From Terriglobia bacterium (GTDB taxonomy: Bacteria; Acidobacteriota; Terriglobia; Bryobacterales; UBA6623): a stretch of 64,000 nt of DNA. Where the stretch lies: the NCBI GenBank assembly GCA_009838515.1, contig VXRL01000084.1, positions 1-64,000 on the forward strand, in the 5' to 3' direction. Shown in pieces: positions 34,732 through 44,588 of the stretch (its first letter is position 1; each line of letters opens with the position of its first letter). Made by a program: the position numbers and the translations under genes. A model generated the notes under the pieces. That model searched no databases. It was not told where the DNA came from and saw nothing but the letters and a program-made list of their open reading frames with translations.

Positions 34732-37700
34732 ATGCGGATTGGGTCGCGGTTGCTCGCCCTCGGCGGGGCTTGGGCGTTGGCGCTCCTTGGGGCGGCGCAA
34801 GCCGAGAGTAGTGCCTCGATAGACCGTACCAGCGCGCTCGCGCAACTTTCTGAGCGTTTTCGGGCGGAAGTCTACCCCTTGCTAGCTCGGAGCGCCAATG
34901 GCTGCCAGGCATGCCATAACGCACGGGCTTCGCAGGCGTTTCAGGTTCTCGATTCGCCCGGGGCTACGTTCAGCCTGTTGCTGGAACGGGGACTGCTTGA
35001 CGCCACCGACCCGATGGCGATTCCGAGCCGCCTCACGAGCCAAGACCCAGACTTGCGCATGCCGAAGACAGGTGTGCTGGAAGGCTCCGAAATCGAAGAT
35101 ATCGCCCGATTCGCCACTGATCTGGCTGCAAGCGTTGGGGGTGATGGGTCCAATCTGACAGATCCTCATGACGAGCGGTTCCCGGACAGTCTCCTGCTCC
35201 CCTACGACGGTGAGGAGCAGTCCGACCGGGCGCAGCGGCGAATGAGCTATTTCCAGCTGAGGCGGTCCTTTCAGACCCTGTTCGGCTCCGAATGGCTCGC
35301 CGCGTCCGGCAGTGATCCGTTCAGCAACAAGGCTCAAGCGCTTGGCGGAGCGGACTTCCGCGGCAGTTTCGACCAGACCCGCACGATGACTGCGAGCTAT
35401 GTCGCCGCTCTGCAAGAAATCGCGCGGGAGGTGGCGCGGCGCTTCGTTTCCGCACCGAGGGAGCACCTGTTCGAAGGATTCAATCCAGACATCTTTGTTG
35501 ACCGTTCCCGGAAGGCGGCCGCCCGCAACGTGCGGACACTCTACGAGCGGATTCTGTTCGCCGAGCCCTCCCGGTCTGAAATCGACCGGGCCTTGGGCTT
35601 GGTGCGAGACTTGCAGGCGCAGGCCGAGGATCTCAGGGCCGTCCGCTTCACTCTCGATGTGAAGGATCCGGGCGGGCGTCGGGATACGCAGCAGGTCGAC
35701 GTTGCCCTGAAGGCCGCCAAGGCTTCCGTGTCTCGATACCTGATTGACCAGACCACAGGGCAGGACGACGGCCCCTGGGTTCGTATCGGCGATCGCCCGT
35801 TCAGGTTCGAGTCCGCGAATCCTGATCACTTCGTTCGCTTGGTAGCCCGTCCGGGAAACCACGTCACGGTCTTTGATGCGGTTAGATTCGTCCGCGTTCG
35901 GGACGGTAACGAATCGAGCCAGTCAGTCGTTTTAGACAACCTCGACCCCGAATGCACCTTCTCCGGCGAGTGGGAACCCGTGGCGAAGGACGGCGAGCGC
36001 AGCCGTGCGGGGGACCCGAAGAAGAAGTACGAAATGGATCTCGATGTGATCGGAACCAACCATCTCGAACGGCGCGACGTCGACAACCGGCTGGGATCCG
36101 CAACTGTCGCCCTGCGAATTCCCGAAGACGGCGAGTACAACGTGTACCTGAGCTGGCCGAGGATCCCGCGGGCGGCAACCTCGGCGCTGGTTGAAATCCA
36201 TTCGGCAAACACAGCTGCCGTCCCCGACATCGACGACAGCCGACGGTCCACGGGCTTTGCAACTACGTATCTGGATCAGACCGAGAGCACCCTAGACGAG
36301 AGTGGTGAGACGCAGTGGGAGATGATCCTGCGAGAGGTGCTGCTGGAAGGGCCAGACGACTATCTCGAGGTCAGCAACAGAGGGGTGGATTCGGCATCGA
36401 AGGTCATCGTTGCCGACGCCGTGAAATTCGTGCCGCTAGGCGGGGGGCAGGAAATCGTTGTGGACAACGATTCGGCAGACGCCTTCGAGGCATCCGAAGG
36501 CTGGGCTCCCGACAAGCTAGTGCGCAACCTGCCCGGCCGCGGCAAGATGTTCGGCGAGGACATCTTGCACTACCCTCCCTCCAAGAGCGGGGAGCCCATC
36601 AAGGATCAGGAAGTCGATCCGGACAAGCGAGTGTGGGCCCGTTACCGGCCCGTTCGGGACGGCGAATTCCGGCCCGGGTGGTACAGCGTGCATGTCTGGG
36701 CGCCCGGGGGGCACACCCATGCTGACTGGGTTCCGTTCGACGTGCATGGGAGTTCCTTCGCTCCCGTGGCTTTCGCAGAGGCGGCCCCAGCCTTCAACGT
36801 CGGCGAGACGGCGTTCCTCAATGGCACCGGCACGTATCATCCCGGGGGAGAACGGCTCTCGTTCCGTTGGAGCCATGACGCGGGCGACCTTGGATTGCGC
36901 CTCGAGGGCGCAACGACATCGACGCCTCGCTTCACCGTCCCTTCCCTCAAGTCCCCCCGACCGGGTTGGGCCGGGCTCGTCGAGGCATTGCTGCAGCGTC
37001 CCGAGTTCGTGATGCCTCCCGACAGTCAGGACGCATCGGCAGCCGGCAGGCTCGTCCGTGTCGCGCTCGACCTAGTCGGAAGGATCCCAACAACCGATGA
37101 GTTTCGGCGTTTCCTTAAGGATGGGCAGATCGAGCCCTTAGTCGACGCTTACCTGTCCTCTGACGATTTTCGGGAGTTCTTCTTCCATCGAGCTCGCGGG
37201 GTCTTCCGGTCGCGCGGCACTTCCGAGAGCGACGAGCCTGCCCGTCTCTGGACCTACATCGCGACAAACGACCTGTCCTATCGAGAGCTCTTCACCGCCG
37301 ACTACACGGTCGGCTCGGACTGGGAACGCGTGGACCGCCGCCCTGTCCACGGCCCCACGGGCTTCCTGACCATGAAGGGGTACATGGAAGGCAAGCCCGG
37401 CCTTCCAAAGTTCACCTACCCGGCTCAGGTGCTCAGCTTTGCCCTAGGGGTCCAATTCGAGGTGTCAGACGCGGTCGAGGAGGCCCGCGACACGGTAGTC
37501 AGCACGACGGACCCTAGCAGCATTTGCTACTCCTGCCACAAGTTGCTAACGCCGCTAGCCCACCAGCGCGAGCGTTGGGATGTCCACGGGCACTACCGCA
37601 GCGTGGACGATGACCACCAACCGATTGACGACAGCGACAGGGGCGTTGTTCCAGACTACCCATTCAAGGGGGCGGGCTTGAGCGCATTCGCGTCCCAAGT

Positions 37701-37896
37701 GATTCGCAAGGAACGCTTCGTGCGCACTTTTGTCAACCATCACCACGACATGCTGTTCCACCGCACGTTGCGGGTTTACCGCGACCAGCGAGACGAATAC
37801 AGGGAGCTCTACGACTTTGCCGTCGCCAGCGATCTGCGCATACGGCCGCTCCTCAAGCGGATGGTTCTGATGAGGTCCGGAAGTCGGGCAGACTAG
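34732..37896 (+). CDS. Exported cytochrome-type protein with tandem golvesin-like modules and DUF1588/DUF1592-like C-terminus
   Basis: 1054 residues. Signal peptide 1-24 (ends AAQAES). A c-heme motif CQACH lies at 58-62 and a second, CYSCH, at 932-936; both are typical of planctomycete-type cytochromes. Residues about 325-570 contain one partial and one full golvesin/xanthan-lyase CBM-like unit, recognised by VVLDNLDPECTFSG, DGEYNVYLSWPR, DYLEVSNRGVDSAS and VIVADAVKF; a further start (EIVVDNDSADAFEASEGW) follows at 573. Then a beta domain, DLVGRIPTTDEFRRFL, and the C-terminal heme region with THKLL-type text (CHKLLTPLAHQRERWDVHG). Probably a periplasmic or surface protein that binds a polymer and moves electrons. 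The combination is unusual; the function is unknown. Confidence 0.82.
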   Translation: MRIGSRLLALGGAWALALLGAAQAESSASIDRTSALAQLSERFRAEVYPLLARSANGCQACHNARASQAFQVLDSPGATFSLLLERGLLDATDPMAIPSRLTSQDPDLRMPKTGVLEGSEIEDIARFATDLAASVGGDGSNLTDPHDERFPDSLLLPYDGEEQSDRAQRRMSYFQLRRSFQTLFGSEWLAASGSDPFSNKAQALGGADFRGSFDQTRTMTASYVAALQEIAREVARRFVSAPREHLFEGFNPDIFVDRSRKAAARNVRTLYERILFAEPSRSEIDRALGLVRDLQAQAEDLRAVRFTLDVKDPGGRRDTQQVDVALKAAKASVSRYLIDQTTGQDDGPWVRIGDRPFRFESANPDHFVRLVARPGNHVTVFDAVRFVRVRDGNESSQSVVLDNLDPECTFSGEWEPVAKDGERSRAGDPKKKYEMDLDVIGTNHLERRDVDNRLGSATVALRIPEDGEYNVYLSWPRIPRAATSALVEIHSANTAAVPDIDDSRRSTGFATTYLDQTESTLDESGETQWEMILREVLLEGPDDYLEVSNRGVDSASKVIVADAVKFVPLGGGQEIVVDNDSADAFEASEGWAPDKLVRNLPGRGKMFGEDILHYPPSKSGEPIKDQEVDPDKRVWARYRPVRDGEFRPGWYSVHVWAPGGHTHADWVPFDVHGSSFAPVAFAEAAPAFNVGETAFLNGTGTYHPGGERLSFRWSHDAGDLGLRLEGATTSTPRFTVPSLKSPRPGWAGLVEALLQRPEFVMPPDSQDASAAGRLVRVALDLVGRIPTTDEFRRFLKDGQIEPLVDAYLSSDDFREFFFHRARGVFRSRGTSESDEPARLWTYIATNDLSYRELFTADYTVGSDWERVDRRPVHGPTGFLTMKGYMEGKPGLPKFTYPAQVLSFALGVQFEVSDAVEEARDTVVSTTDPSSICYSCHKLLTPLAHQRERWDVHGHYRSVDDDHQPIDDSDRGVVPDYPFKGAGLSAFASQVIRKERFVRTFVNHHHDMLFHRTLRVYRDQRDEYRELYDFAVASDLRIRPLLKRMVLMRSGSRAD

Positions 37897-38020
37897 CCAT
37901 GATCGCCCTCTCAAGCGGCCGTCGAAGCTCGAGGCTGGCCCGATCGCGTGCCGTAACCGCGAGAATGACATTGAGCAGCCTCCGACGCAATTCCCAAGCC
38001 ACTCGATCAGCCCGCCTTGC

Positions 38021-38049
38021 TTGAGCGAGAGGAAAACCCAGCCTATAAT
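38021..38049 (+). promoter_or_regulatory. Near-consensus sigma-70 promoter of the 38.1-46.3 kb operon
   Basis: TTGAGC (38021-38026), a 17-base spacer, then TATAAT (38044-38049). The start point would be near 38056, leaving a leader of about 30 bases with GGGAGGGACG before the ATG at 38088. It is the best complete promoter in the window. Confidence 0.75.
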
Positions 38050-38087
38050 CGAACCGACGAGAAGTGTCGTTGAGATCGGGAGGGACG

Positions 38088-39752
38088 ATGAAGCGCCGGA
38101 GATTCCTGTCCAGCGGAGCCCGTGCGGCCGGCGCACTCGCGGCCACGGACTTCTTCAGCTACTGGCTGAGCGGAGGCTTGGGCTCTCTGAGCCCGAAGTT
38201 GGCCGGTGCCGTCAAGGACCACGCAAAAGAGGTGTCGCAGCCTCGCTTTCTCGTCTACTGGTTCATGGAAGGGGCTTGGATGAGCTATGACATGTTCGGC
38301 CCCGTGGTTCCTACCCGCAACGACGCCAGCTTCTCGGACCTTCCCAGGGATCCCGATGACTGGGGCGTGATTTCGGAGCACATCTACCGAACCAAGGATC
38401 TATCCCCGGAAGACTTCCGCCGTCACGGGGAGATCTTCCACGGCCCACTGGCGGAAGACGGCCGCGACCTGTTCGGGGAGATGTCGATCCTCTCGAGCGC
38501 GCTCACGGGAGCCGGGCACACCAGAGACCGCTTCAAGGCGCATTACGGCCAGTACACCGTAGACATGAAGGCCAGGCGGGAGCCGGACGAGCGCACGGTA
38601 CTGCAAGCCTTCTGCGAAGAGGCCGGCCGCCCGTACCTGCTGCCCAACCTGAACTGGCACCGGTGGCTGTCCGATGGCGAGCTGGACATCGCCGCCTATC
38701 CGGAGGGCACGGGCATCTACCATGCGCTGGGCCCGCCGTGGGCGCACATCATCTACCCGCAGACGCCAAAGTTCACGCGGGGGCTGATCCAGCAGACGCT
38801 CTCGATGCGCACGGACGAGCGCAACCACTCGGTGCAACGGTTCCTGGAGCAGTCTCGCAGGAGCCTGCTGGCCGATCGCAACAGCCCGGAACTCCAGAGC
38901 TTCGCATCCGCCCTGGACGTCTACAAGCGGCTCACCGAGAGCGGCGATGACAGCATCGACACTCGGTCAATGTTTCTCGACCCGAACCTGAGGGAAGAAT
39001 TCCGGGTCGATCCTGCCGACGAGGAGATCCACTTCGAACTCATCAACCAGACCCTGCCGCGGAGCAAGTACACGCCCAACATCAACGTCCAGGCCATGAT
39101 GATGTTCGAAATGATGACGAAGGGCCTGAGCTGTGCCGGGTGGCTCGAGAACCGCTTGGTCAGAGGATTCGATCATCACTGGGCCCGCAAGAAGATCCTG
39201 TCTGGCTACCCTTTCGACCAGCGGGAAATGATTCGGACCGAACTCTGGACTCCGCTCAAGACGTTCGTGCGCAAGCTCAAGGAAACAGAGTACGGAGACA
39301 CGGGGAACTCCTATTACGACTTCACGACGATCGTGCTGAGCAGCGAGTTCGGAAGGACCGTGGGTGGCAGCATCCAGAGTATCCTCGCGAATTCGGAGCT
39401 AGACGAAGCCGAAAAGAGAGAACAGATTCTGTCACAGGACATCAGCGCCCATAACCCGGTCAATTCCTGCGCGTTCCTGGGCCCGCGCGCCCGCGGTGGC
39501 ACGCAGTTCGGATGGGTCGGTCAGAAGACGTTCCAGCCGATCCCCATTCACCCAGCGACCGGCGACTTGGATCCGCGCTACGACCGCGACGGCAATCTCC
39601 GGGAAGGCTTCCACGAGCCGTCGGATGGATTCGTCATTCCGGACCACGGCCATATCTACTCCACGGCTCTCAAGCTGGCCGGTGTGGAGTCCAAAGGCGC
39701 TGGGAGGAACGAATCTCCCCACCTGCCATTCATCCTTGCGGACGGAGCATAA
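38088..39752 (+). CDS. Twin-arginine exported protein of unknown function (DUF1501-like)
   Basis: 554 residues. ATG 38088 has a GGGAGGG Shine-Dalgarno and starts a Tat signal (MKRRRFLSSGARAAGALAAT). The body resembles the Tat-exported DUF1501/alkaline-phosphatase-fold proteins that pair with planctomycete cytochromes (SILSSALTGAGHTRDRFKAH, FTTIVLSSEFGRTVGGSIQS, VIPDHGHIYSTALKLAGV), but I am not certain of the family. It heads the operon with the seven-heme cytochrome, TPR and CRTAC1 genes, and follows the two-heme protein by 191 bases. Co-export with redox proteins suggests a metal- or cofactor-loaded enzyme. Confidence 0.75.
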   Translation: MKRRRFLSSGARAAGALAATDFFSYWLSGGLGSLSPKLAGAVKDHAKEVSQPRFLVYWFMEGAWMSYDMFGPVVPTRNDASFSDLPRDPDDWGVISEHIYRTKDLSPEDFRRHGEIFHGPLAEDGRDLFGEMSILSSALTGAGHTRDRFKAHYGQYTVDMKARREPDERTVLQAFCEEAGRPYLLPNLNWHRWLSDGELDIAAYPEGTGIYHALGPPWAHIIYPQTPKFTRGLIQQTLSMRTDERNHSVQRFLEQSRRSLLADRNSPELQSFASALDVYKRLTESGDDSIDTRSMFLDPNLREEFRVDPADEEIHFELINQTLPRSKYTPNINVQAMMMFEMMTKGLSCAGWLENRLVRGFDHHWARKKILSGYPFDQREMIRTELWTPLKTFVRKLKETEYGDTGNSYYDFTTIVLSSEFGRTVGGSIQSILANSELDEAEKREQILSQDISAHNPVNSCAFLGPRARGGTQFGWVGQKTFQPIPIHPATGDLDPRYDRDGNLREGFHEPSDGFVIPDHGHIYSTALKLAGVESKGAGRNESPHLPFILADGA

Positions 39753-39768
39753 GGGCCCACGTGTCGGC

Positions 39769-40962
39769 ATGAACCACTGCGTGGCTTCGCATGGTAGGTC
39801 GTCCGAGCGCTCCCGGAACTGGTTTCGCGCAAACGATCAAGGGGCGCGAACGGCGGTCCCATCCAGCTACTCGCGGATCGCCCGCGACTGCATATTGTTG
39901 CTGACGCTTCTAGCTGCGCCCGGACAGGCCGGGACAGGCCAGACAGGGCGGCTAGAGGATCCCGCACGATTCTGGCAACACGACTCCGAATACGCCGGTT
40001 CGCAGGCCTGCAAGTCGTGCCACGCTGACATCTATTCGCGCCAGAGTGCCAGCAACCACGCTCGGTCCCTCCGCCAAGCCGAATTGGTTCCCGAACTTGT
40101 AGGCGCCTTGCCCTTCAGTCGCTTCGATCGCGTTTCGGGCTACACGCTGGCCCTCTCCTCCAACTCAGCAAGCCGTGTCCGTCTCGAATCGGCCAACGAC
40201 GCCGAATCGAGCGGGGCCACGCTCGACTGGGCCTTCGGCAGCGGGGCGAAAGGGATCACGCCGATAGGCCGCACGGACAGGGGAGGCTGGGTGGAGAGCC
40301 GGCTGACATGGTACGAGAGCGTCGGTGCGATAGACTTCACAACCGGTGCCTCGAAGTACGATCCGCAGAACGCCATCGAAAGCCTCGGCCGGGGCCTGAC
40401 CGCCCAGCAGGTCACTGACTGCTTCGGCTGCCATACGACCGGATACGACGAACGCACGTCGGCACCCACCGCAGACGAAATGGGGATTCGCTGCGAACGG
40501 TGCCATGGCCCCGGCCAAGCGCATATCGAAGCCGCGCTCGACGGCCAGTCGCTGGACGGGACGATCTTCAACCCGAGCGCGCTTTCCGGATTCGAGCAAG
40601 CCCGGATGTGCGGAAGCTGCCACGGTGTCCCGCCGCAGGACAATGATTTCGATGCCTTGGCGCTGCTGGAACGGACCCCGCACAGTGTCCGGTTCCCGAG
40701 CCAGCGAATCGTGTTGAGCCGATGTTTCAACGAGACATTCGCGGAACTCGCATGCACGACCTGCCACGATCCTCACCGCGACGTTTCCGACGAGGCAGAT
40801 TCATTCGACAAGTCCTGCCTTGCGTGCCACGACACGGGAGCACGGGACCATGGGACAGTGTGCCCTGAGGCTTCCGCGAATTGCGCGAGCTGCCACATGC
40901 CAAAGGAACGCGTGATGCGCCACTCGCTGTTCAGCGACCATTGGATCCGAGTCGTGAGGTAG
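39769..40962 (+). CDS. Seven-heme cytochrome c (cytochrome c554-like)
   Basis: 397 residues from ATG 39769, 16 bases after the previous stop. A hydrophobic segment at 41-54 (CILLLTLLAAPGQAG) is the export signal after a long N-region. Seven CxxCH heme motifs are at 81-85, 218-222, 242-246, 281-285, 329-333, 350-354 and 372-376. The order, with a long gap between hemes 1 and 2 and then close packing, is that of the cytochrome c554/DUF-type multiheme proteins. Distal His ligands are available (HTTGY, HGPGQAH, HDPH). It is probably an electron carrier or reductase in the periplasm. The TPR gene begins 8 bases later. Confidence 0.9.
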   Translation: MNHCVASHGRSSERSRNWFRANDQGARTAVPSSYSRIARDCILLLTLLAAPGQAGTGQTGRLEDPARFWQHDSEYAGSQACKSCHADIYSRQSASNHARSLRQAELVPELVGALPFSRFDRVSGYTLALSSNSASRVRLESANDAESSGATLDWAFGSGAKGITPIGRTDRGGWVESRLTWYESVGAIDFTTGASKYDPQNAIESLGRGLTAQQVTDCFGCHTTGYDERTSAPTADEMGIRCERCHGPGQAHIEAALDGQSLDGTIFNPSALSGFEQARMCGSCHGVPPQDNDFDALALLERTPHSVRFPSQRIVLSRCFNETFAELACTTCHDPHRDVSDEADSFDKSCLACHDTGARDHGTVCPEASANCASCHMPKERVMRHSLFSDHWIRVVR

Positions 40963-40970
40963 GAATCACC

Positions 40971-42869
40971 TTGGCTTCCGCAACCGTCACCCGGCTAAGG
41001 CCGATAGCCCCGCCATGGCCCTCTCGGTCTTTGTGGGGACTCCCGATTGCCTTGCTGATCGCTGGAGTGGTGACCAGTGCCCAGCAGGCCCCTCTGGCTC
41101 CCGCTGACTACGAGTTCATCGGGACGCACTTTCGCGCGGCCAAGACTTTCGAACAGAGCGGACAGCTTGCCGAGGCGGCTTCCGAGTACCGCACGATCCT
41201 ACAGCGATTCCCGTCGGCTGTGCCACGGGTCCATCACAACCTGGGCTTGGTCTTCTACCGCCAGCGCGACTACCTCAACGCCATCGACGCCTTCGAGGCC
41301 GGTCTCGAACTCGACAGGGCGATGGTCGGGAGCCGACTCTTCTTGGGCGTCTCGTACCTCAATGTCGAGCTCCCGGATCGGGCCCTGCCGCATCTTGAGA
41401 CCACGCACGCGCTGCAGCCAACCTTTGAGAGCGCCTTGCACCTAGGCCAAGCGTACGCCGCCAACCTCCGCTACGGGGAAGCCGTCCACGCCTACCGTGA
41501 GGCGCTGCCGTCAGCCAGAGACGAGCTTCCCAATGTGCTGTATTCCATCGGGCAGGCCTACCTTGATCTCGCCGAGAGGATCGCGAACCAGCAGGCCGTC
41601 TCCCACCCCGAATCGAAGGAAACACACCTCGCGGCCGCGCGGGTGTTCGAGAGCCAGCAGGTGTTTCAGGTCGCAGCGATAAAGTACCTCGAAACAGCGG
41701 AGCTGGACCCGTTCAACGCGTCAATCTTCTTCCCCCTAGCCCGCATGCTGGCCATTCTGGGATTGGATGTTCCGTCACAGCTTGCGCTGGAACGCTATTG
41801 GAGCCTGCTCCCTGCCGTGCCGAGGATGCCGATCGACAAGAGCATGCTGCCGAAGGAGCAGGTCGCGGAGATCGGAACGAAGGTGGAATTCGAAGGCATC
41901 CTGCGGTCACTGCCGCCTGTCGACCCCGAACGGCTGCCTCCGATGCCGATCGTGGGCTCCGAGATCAACGACGAGCTCGCCGGGCGTCTCCGTGGCACCG
42001 CCGCGACCGGTTGGGGAAAGGTGACTCAAGCGGTAGTCGAGGGGAACTTCGAGGATGCTCTCGCGGCCCTCCACAATCTCCAGGGCGCGGGCGACGAATG
42101 GCTGCGGGACTACTTGAAAATGACCGCGCTGGTTTGGCTCGACGACTACAAGTCGGCAGCCCTCGTGGCTGACAAAGCCGCTCTGTCGAGCAGTCCCTTG
42201 CAGGCTGTTCAGACCTTGAGGGCAGAGGTGTTCCGGCAGGTCTCGCTGGAGTACTTCGAGACACTGGTGCGCGATCACCCCGGCTCGTGCAGGGCCCGGC
42301 TCGTCAGGGCAATGAACTTCTCCGCTCAGGAAAAGGCAGAGGCCGAAGGCGAGTTCCTCGCGGCGATCAAGGCCTGCCCGCTCGACACCCAAATTCGCAT
42401 CGAACTGGCAGACTACTACCTCTGGAACTCGCAGTACGAGGAGGCCAGGCAAGCCTGCTTGGACGAATTGGAGATTCACCCCCACTCGGGAGCCGCCAAG
42501 AAGCGGCTGGGCAGGATTCACGTGCAGTTGCGCGAGGGAGAAAGCGCCCTGCCGTACTTGACCACCGCGGCTGAGGCGGATCCAGAGGACGCGGACGTCC
42601 GGACAGACCTCGGTAGGGCCTACGAACTCCTACAGCGATGGGACGACGCGGTGGCGGCGTACCTGCTCGCTCTGGATTTGGATCCCACGCTGAACCGAGT
42701 CCACTACGTGCTGGCGCGGCTTTACCGCCAGCTCGGAAAGGACGACTTGGCACAGCAGCAGTTTCAGCTGTTCAAGCGAAATGAAGACGAGGCAAGGCAA
42801 ACGCGCACTGCCAGAATCCAGCGGCTTCGCAAGAAGGAGGCACCCGGATCTGAGCCAGGTGCGCGCTAG
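40971..42869 (+). CDS. Exported TPR-repeat protein
   Basis: 632 residues from TTG 40971, preceded at good distance by GAGGTAGGA; an upstream ATG (40881) lies inside the cytochrome gene and was rejected. Signal at about 22-38 (LWGLPIALLIAGVVTSAQQ). TPR-like helices run along the whole length in two groups, about 45-250 (AASEYRTILQRFPSAVPRVH, AIDAFEAGLELDRAMVGSRL) and 340-600 (DDAVAAYLLALDLDPTLNRV), with a loop region between. It is the second TPR protein coupled to a CRTAC1 protein: the next gene overlaps its end by 11 bases. Confidence 0.86.
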   Translation: MASATVTRLRPIAPPWPSRSLWGLPIALLIAGVVTSAQQAPLAPADYEFIGTHFRAAKTFEQSGQLAEAASEYRTILQRFPSAVPRVHHNLGLVFYRQRDYLNAIDAFEAGLELDRAMVGSRLFLGVSYLNVELPDRALPHLETTHALQPTFESALHLGQAYAANLRYGEAVHAYREALPSARDELPNVLYSIGQAYLDLAERIANQQAVSHPESKETHLAAARVFESQQVFQVAAIKYLETAELDPFNASIFFPLARMLAILGLDVPSQLALERYWSLLPAVPRMPIDKSMLPKEQVAEIGTKVEFEGILRSLPPVDPERLPPMPIVGSEINDELAGRLRGTAATGWGKVTQAVVEGNFEDALAALHNLQGAGDEWLRDYLKMTALVWLDDYKSAALVADKAALSSSPLQAVQTLRAEVFRQVSLEYFETLVRDHPGSCRARLVRAMNFSAQEKAEAEGEFLAAIKACPLDTQIRIELADYYLWNSQYEEARQACLDELEIHPHSGAAKKRLGRIHVQLREGESALPYLTTAAEADPEDADVRTDLGRAYELLQRWDDAVAAYLLALDLDPTLNRVHYVLARLYRQLGKDDLAQQQFQLFKRNEDEARQTRTARIQRLRKKEAPGSEPGAR

Positions 42870-44586
42870 GGTCCCCGTGCCTCGGCTGCGTGTGACCATC
42901 GCTCTCGCCACTGCGGCCGCAGTGTGGGCTAGCCCCTGCCCTGCCGGGCAGGCTGCGTTCGTAGATATCGCACCTGACGTCGGGCTCACAGACGTCTTCC
43001 ACTGTGGCAGGGACGACCGCAAGGATTTCATCCTCGAGGCCATCGGGTCCGGCGTGGCCCTGCTGGACTACGACCGCGACGGGTTCCTTGACGCGTTTTT
43101 CGTCTCGGCCACGACGTTTGAGGGCTTCGCTCCGGGCCAGGCTCCGAGCAACCAGCTATACCGCAACAACGGTGACGGCACGTTCGCGAACGTCACGGAC
43201 AGGACCGGGCTGCGAAGCGCCGGATGGGGCCAAGGAGCGTGCGTCGGCGACATTGACAACGACGGCTTCGATGACCTCTTCGTCACGTACTACGGAGAGA
43301 ACCGCCTGTTCCGCAACAGCCGGGAGGGGATCTTCGCCGACGTCACTCCGGAATCGGGCCTTGGCGGGCAGAGGCGATGGTCGACCGGGTGCGCATTCCT
43401 AGACTATGACCTTGACGGGCAGCTCGACCTATTCGTCGCGAACTACCTAGTATTCGAGAAAGACCGGATTCCCTCGAAAGGCAGCGCCCCTACCTGCCAA
43501 TGGAAGGGACAGGCCGTGCTTTGCGGCCCGCGGGGCTTGCCCGGCGAGACGAACCAATTGTTTCGCAACCTCGGGGGCGGCCGGTTTGAGGAGGTCTCGG
43601 AAGCATCCGGGGTGGACACCGGCACCGAGCGCTACTCGCTGTCCGTGACGCCTCTCGACTACAATCTCGACGGCTGGCCGGACGTGTTTGTGGCAGTGGA
43701 CTCGCAGGCCAGCATCCTGCTGGAGAACAACGGCAACGGCACGTTTGAGGATGTAGCGGTATTCGCCGGCGTGGCGTTTGACGAGCACGGGCACGTTCAG
43801 GCCGGCATGGGGTCGGCCGCCGTAGATGTTGACGGAGACGGCCTGCTCGACATTGTCAAGACCAATTTCATCGAGGAGACCTCGAACATCTACCTCAATT
43901 CGTCGCTCGCGGCATTTCAAGACAAGGTACATGCCATGGGCGCGGGACTCAGCGTCGGCTACATGGGCTGGGGTGTCGCCGCCCTCGATTTCGATCGAGA
44001 TTCTTGGCCGGACCTGTTCGTTGCGAACGGGCACACCTACCCGGAAATCGAAGGCCTCGTTGCGAACAATCCGTACCGGCAGAAGCGGCTGCTCTACAGG
44101 AATGTCGGCGGGCGGAGTCTCGAGCCCATCCAGCCCCCTGTCGGATCCTCCATGCTGGCCAAGCACTCGAGCCGCGGTGTCGCCGTCGGGGACTACGACA
44201 ATGACGGCGATACAGACGTGTTCGTGAACAACATGAACGAGCGTCCGAGCCTCCTCCGCAACGACTCCAAGCCGGCAGGTGGGTTCCTGTCGTTGCGGCT
44301 GGTCGGAACGAAGTCCAACCGAAGCGCGATCGGCGCTCGCGTCAGCGTGCATGCAGGCAACAGGGTCTTGGTGCAAGAGGTCCGGTCGGGTTCCAGCTTC
44401 ATGTCGAGCAATGACCTGAGGCTGCACTTCGGGCTGGGAGACAGCGCCAGGGTTCAAAAGGTAGTCGTAGACTGGCCCTCTCCCTCCTCCAGTGACATTT
44501 TCGGCGAGCTGGCGTCCGGCCAATTCCTAGAAATCACTGAAGGCGCGGGCATCACGGCGCGCTCGCTCGGCAGTCCGGCGGAGTAA
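42859..44586 (+). CDS. CRTAC1 family protein, copy 2
   Basis: 575 residues from GTG 42859. The start is uncertain: CTG 42850 has the better spacing (9 bases) from GGAGG at 42836-42840, and GTG 42886 is also possible; all give the signal peptide VTIALATAAAVWASPCPAGQ. Calcium-type propeller repeats (LLDYDRDGFLDAFF, DIDNDGFDDLFVTY, DYDNDGDTDVFVNN), the cysteine-pair loop CQWKGQAVLCGPRG and the ASPIC end (NRSAIGARVSVHAG, HFGLGDSARVQKVVVDWPSP) are present. It shares an operon with the seven-heme cytochrome and another CRTAC1 gene. Confidence 0.9.
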   Translation: MRARVPVPRLRVTIALATAAAVWASPCPAGQAAFVDIAPDVGLTDVFHCGRDDRKDFILEAIGSGVALLDYDRDGFLDAFFVSATTFEGFAPGQAPSNQLYRNNGDGTFANVTDRTGLRSAGWGQGACVGDIDNDGFDDLFVTYYGENRLFRNSREGIFADVTPESGLGGQRRWSTGCAFLDYDLDGQLDLFVANYLVFEKDRIPSKGSAPTCQWKGQAVLCGPRGLPGETNQLFRNLGGGRFEEVSEASGVDTGTERYSLSVTPLDYNLDGWPDVFVAVDSQASILLENNGNGTFEDVAVFAGVAFDEHGHVQAGMGSAAVDVDGDGLLDIVKTNFIEETSNIYLNSSLAAFQDKVHAMGAGLSVGYMGWGVAALDFDRDSWPDLFVANGHTYPEIEGLVANNPYRQKRLLYRNVGGRSLEPIQPPVGSSMLAKHSSRGVAVGDYDNDGDTDVFVNNMNERPSLLRNDSKPAGGFLSLRLVGTKSNRSAIGARVSVHAGNRVLVQEVRSGSSFMSSNDLRLHFGLGDSARVQKVVVDWPSPSSSDIFGELASGQFLEITEGAGITARSLGSPAE

Positions 44587-44588
44587 TC

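Noticed and set aside
43447..44523. 358-codon minus-strand frame opposite CRTAC1 copy 2
   Set aside because: Similar shadow frames (val- and ile-rich) appear opposite the other CRTAC1 copies (30742-32100 and 45069-46295), so they reflect the repeat codons and are not genes.
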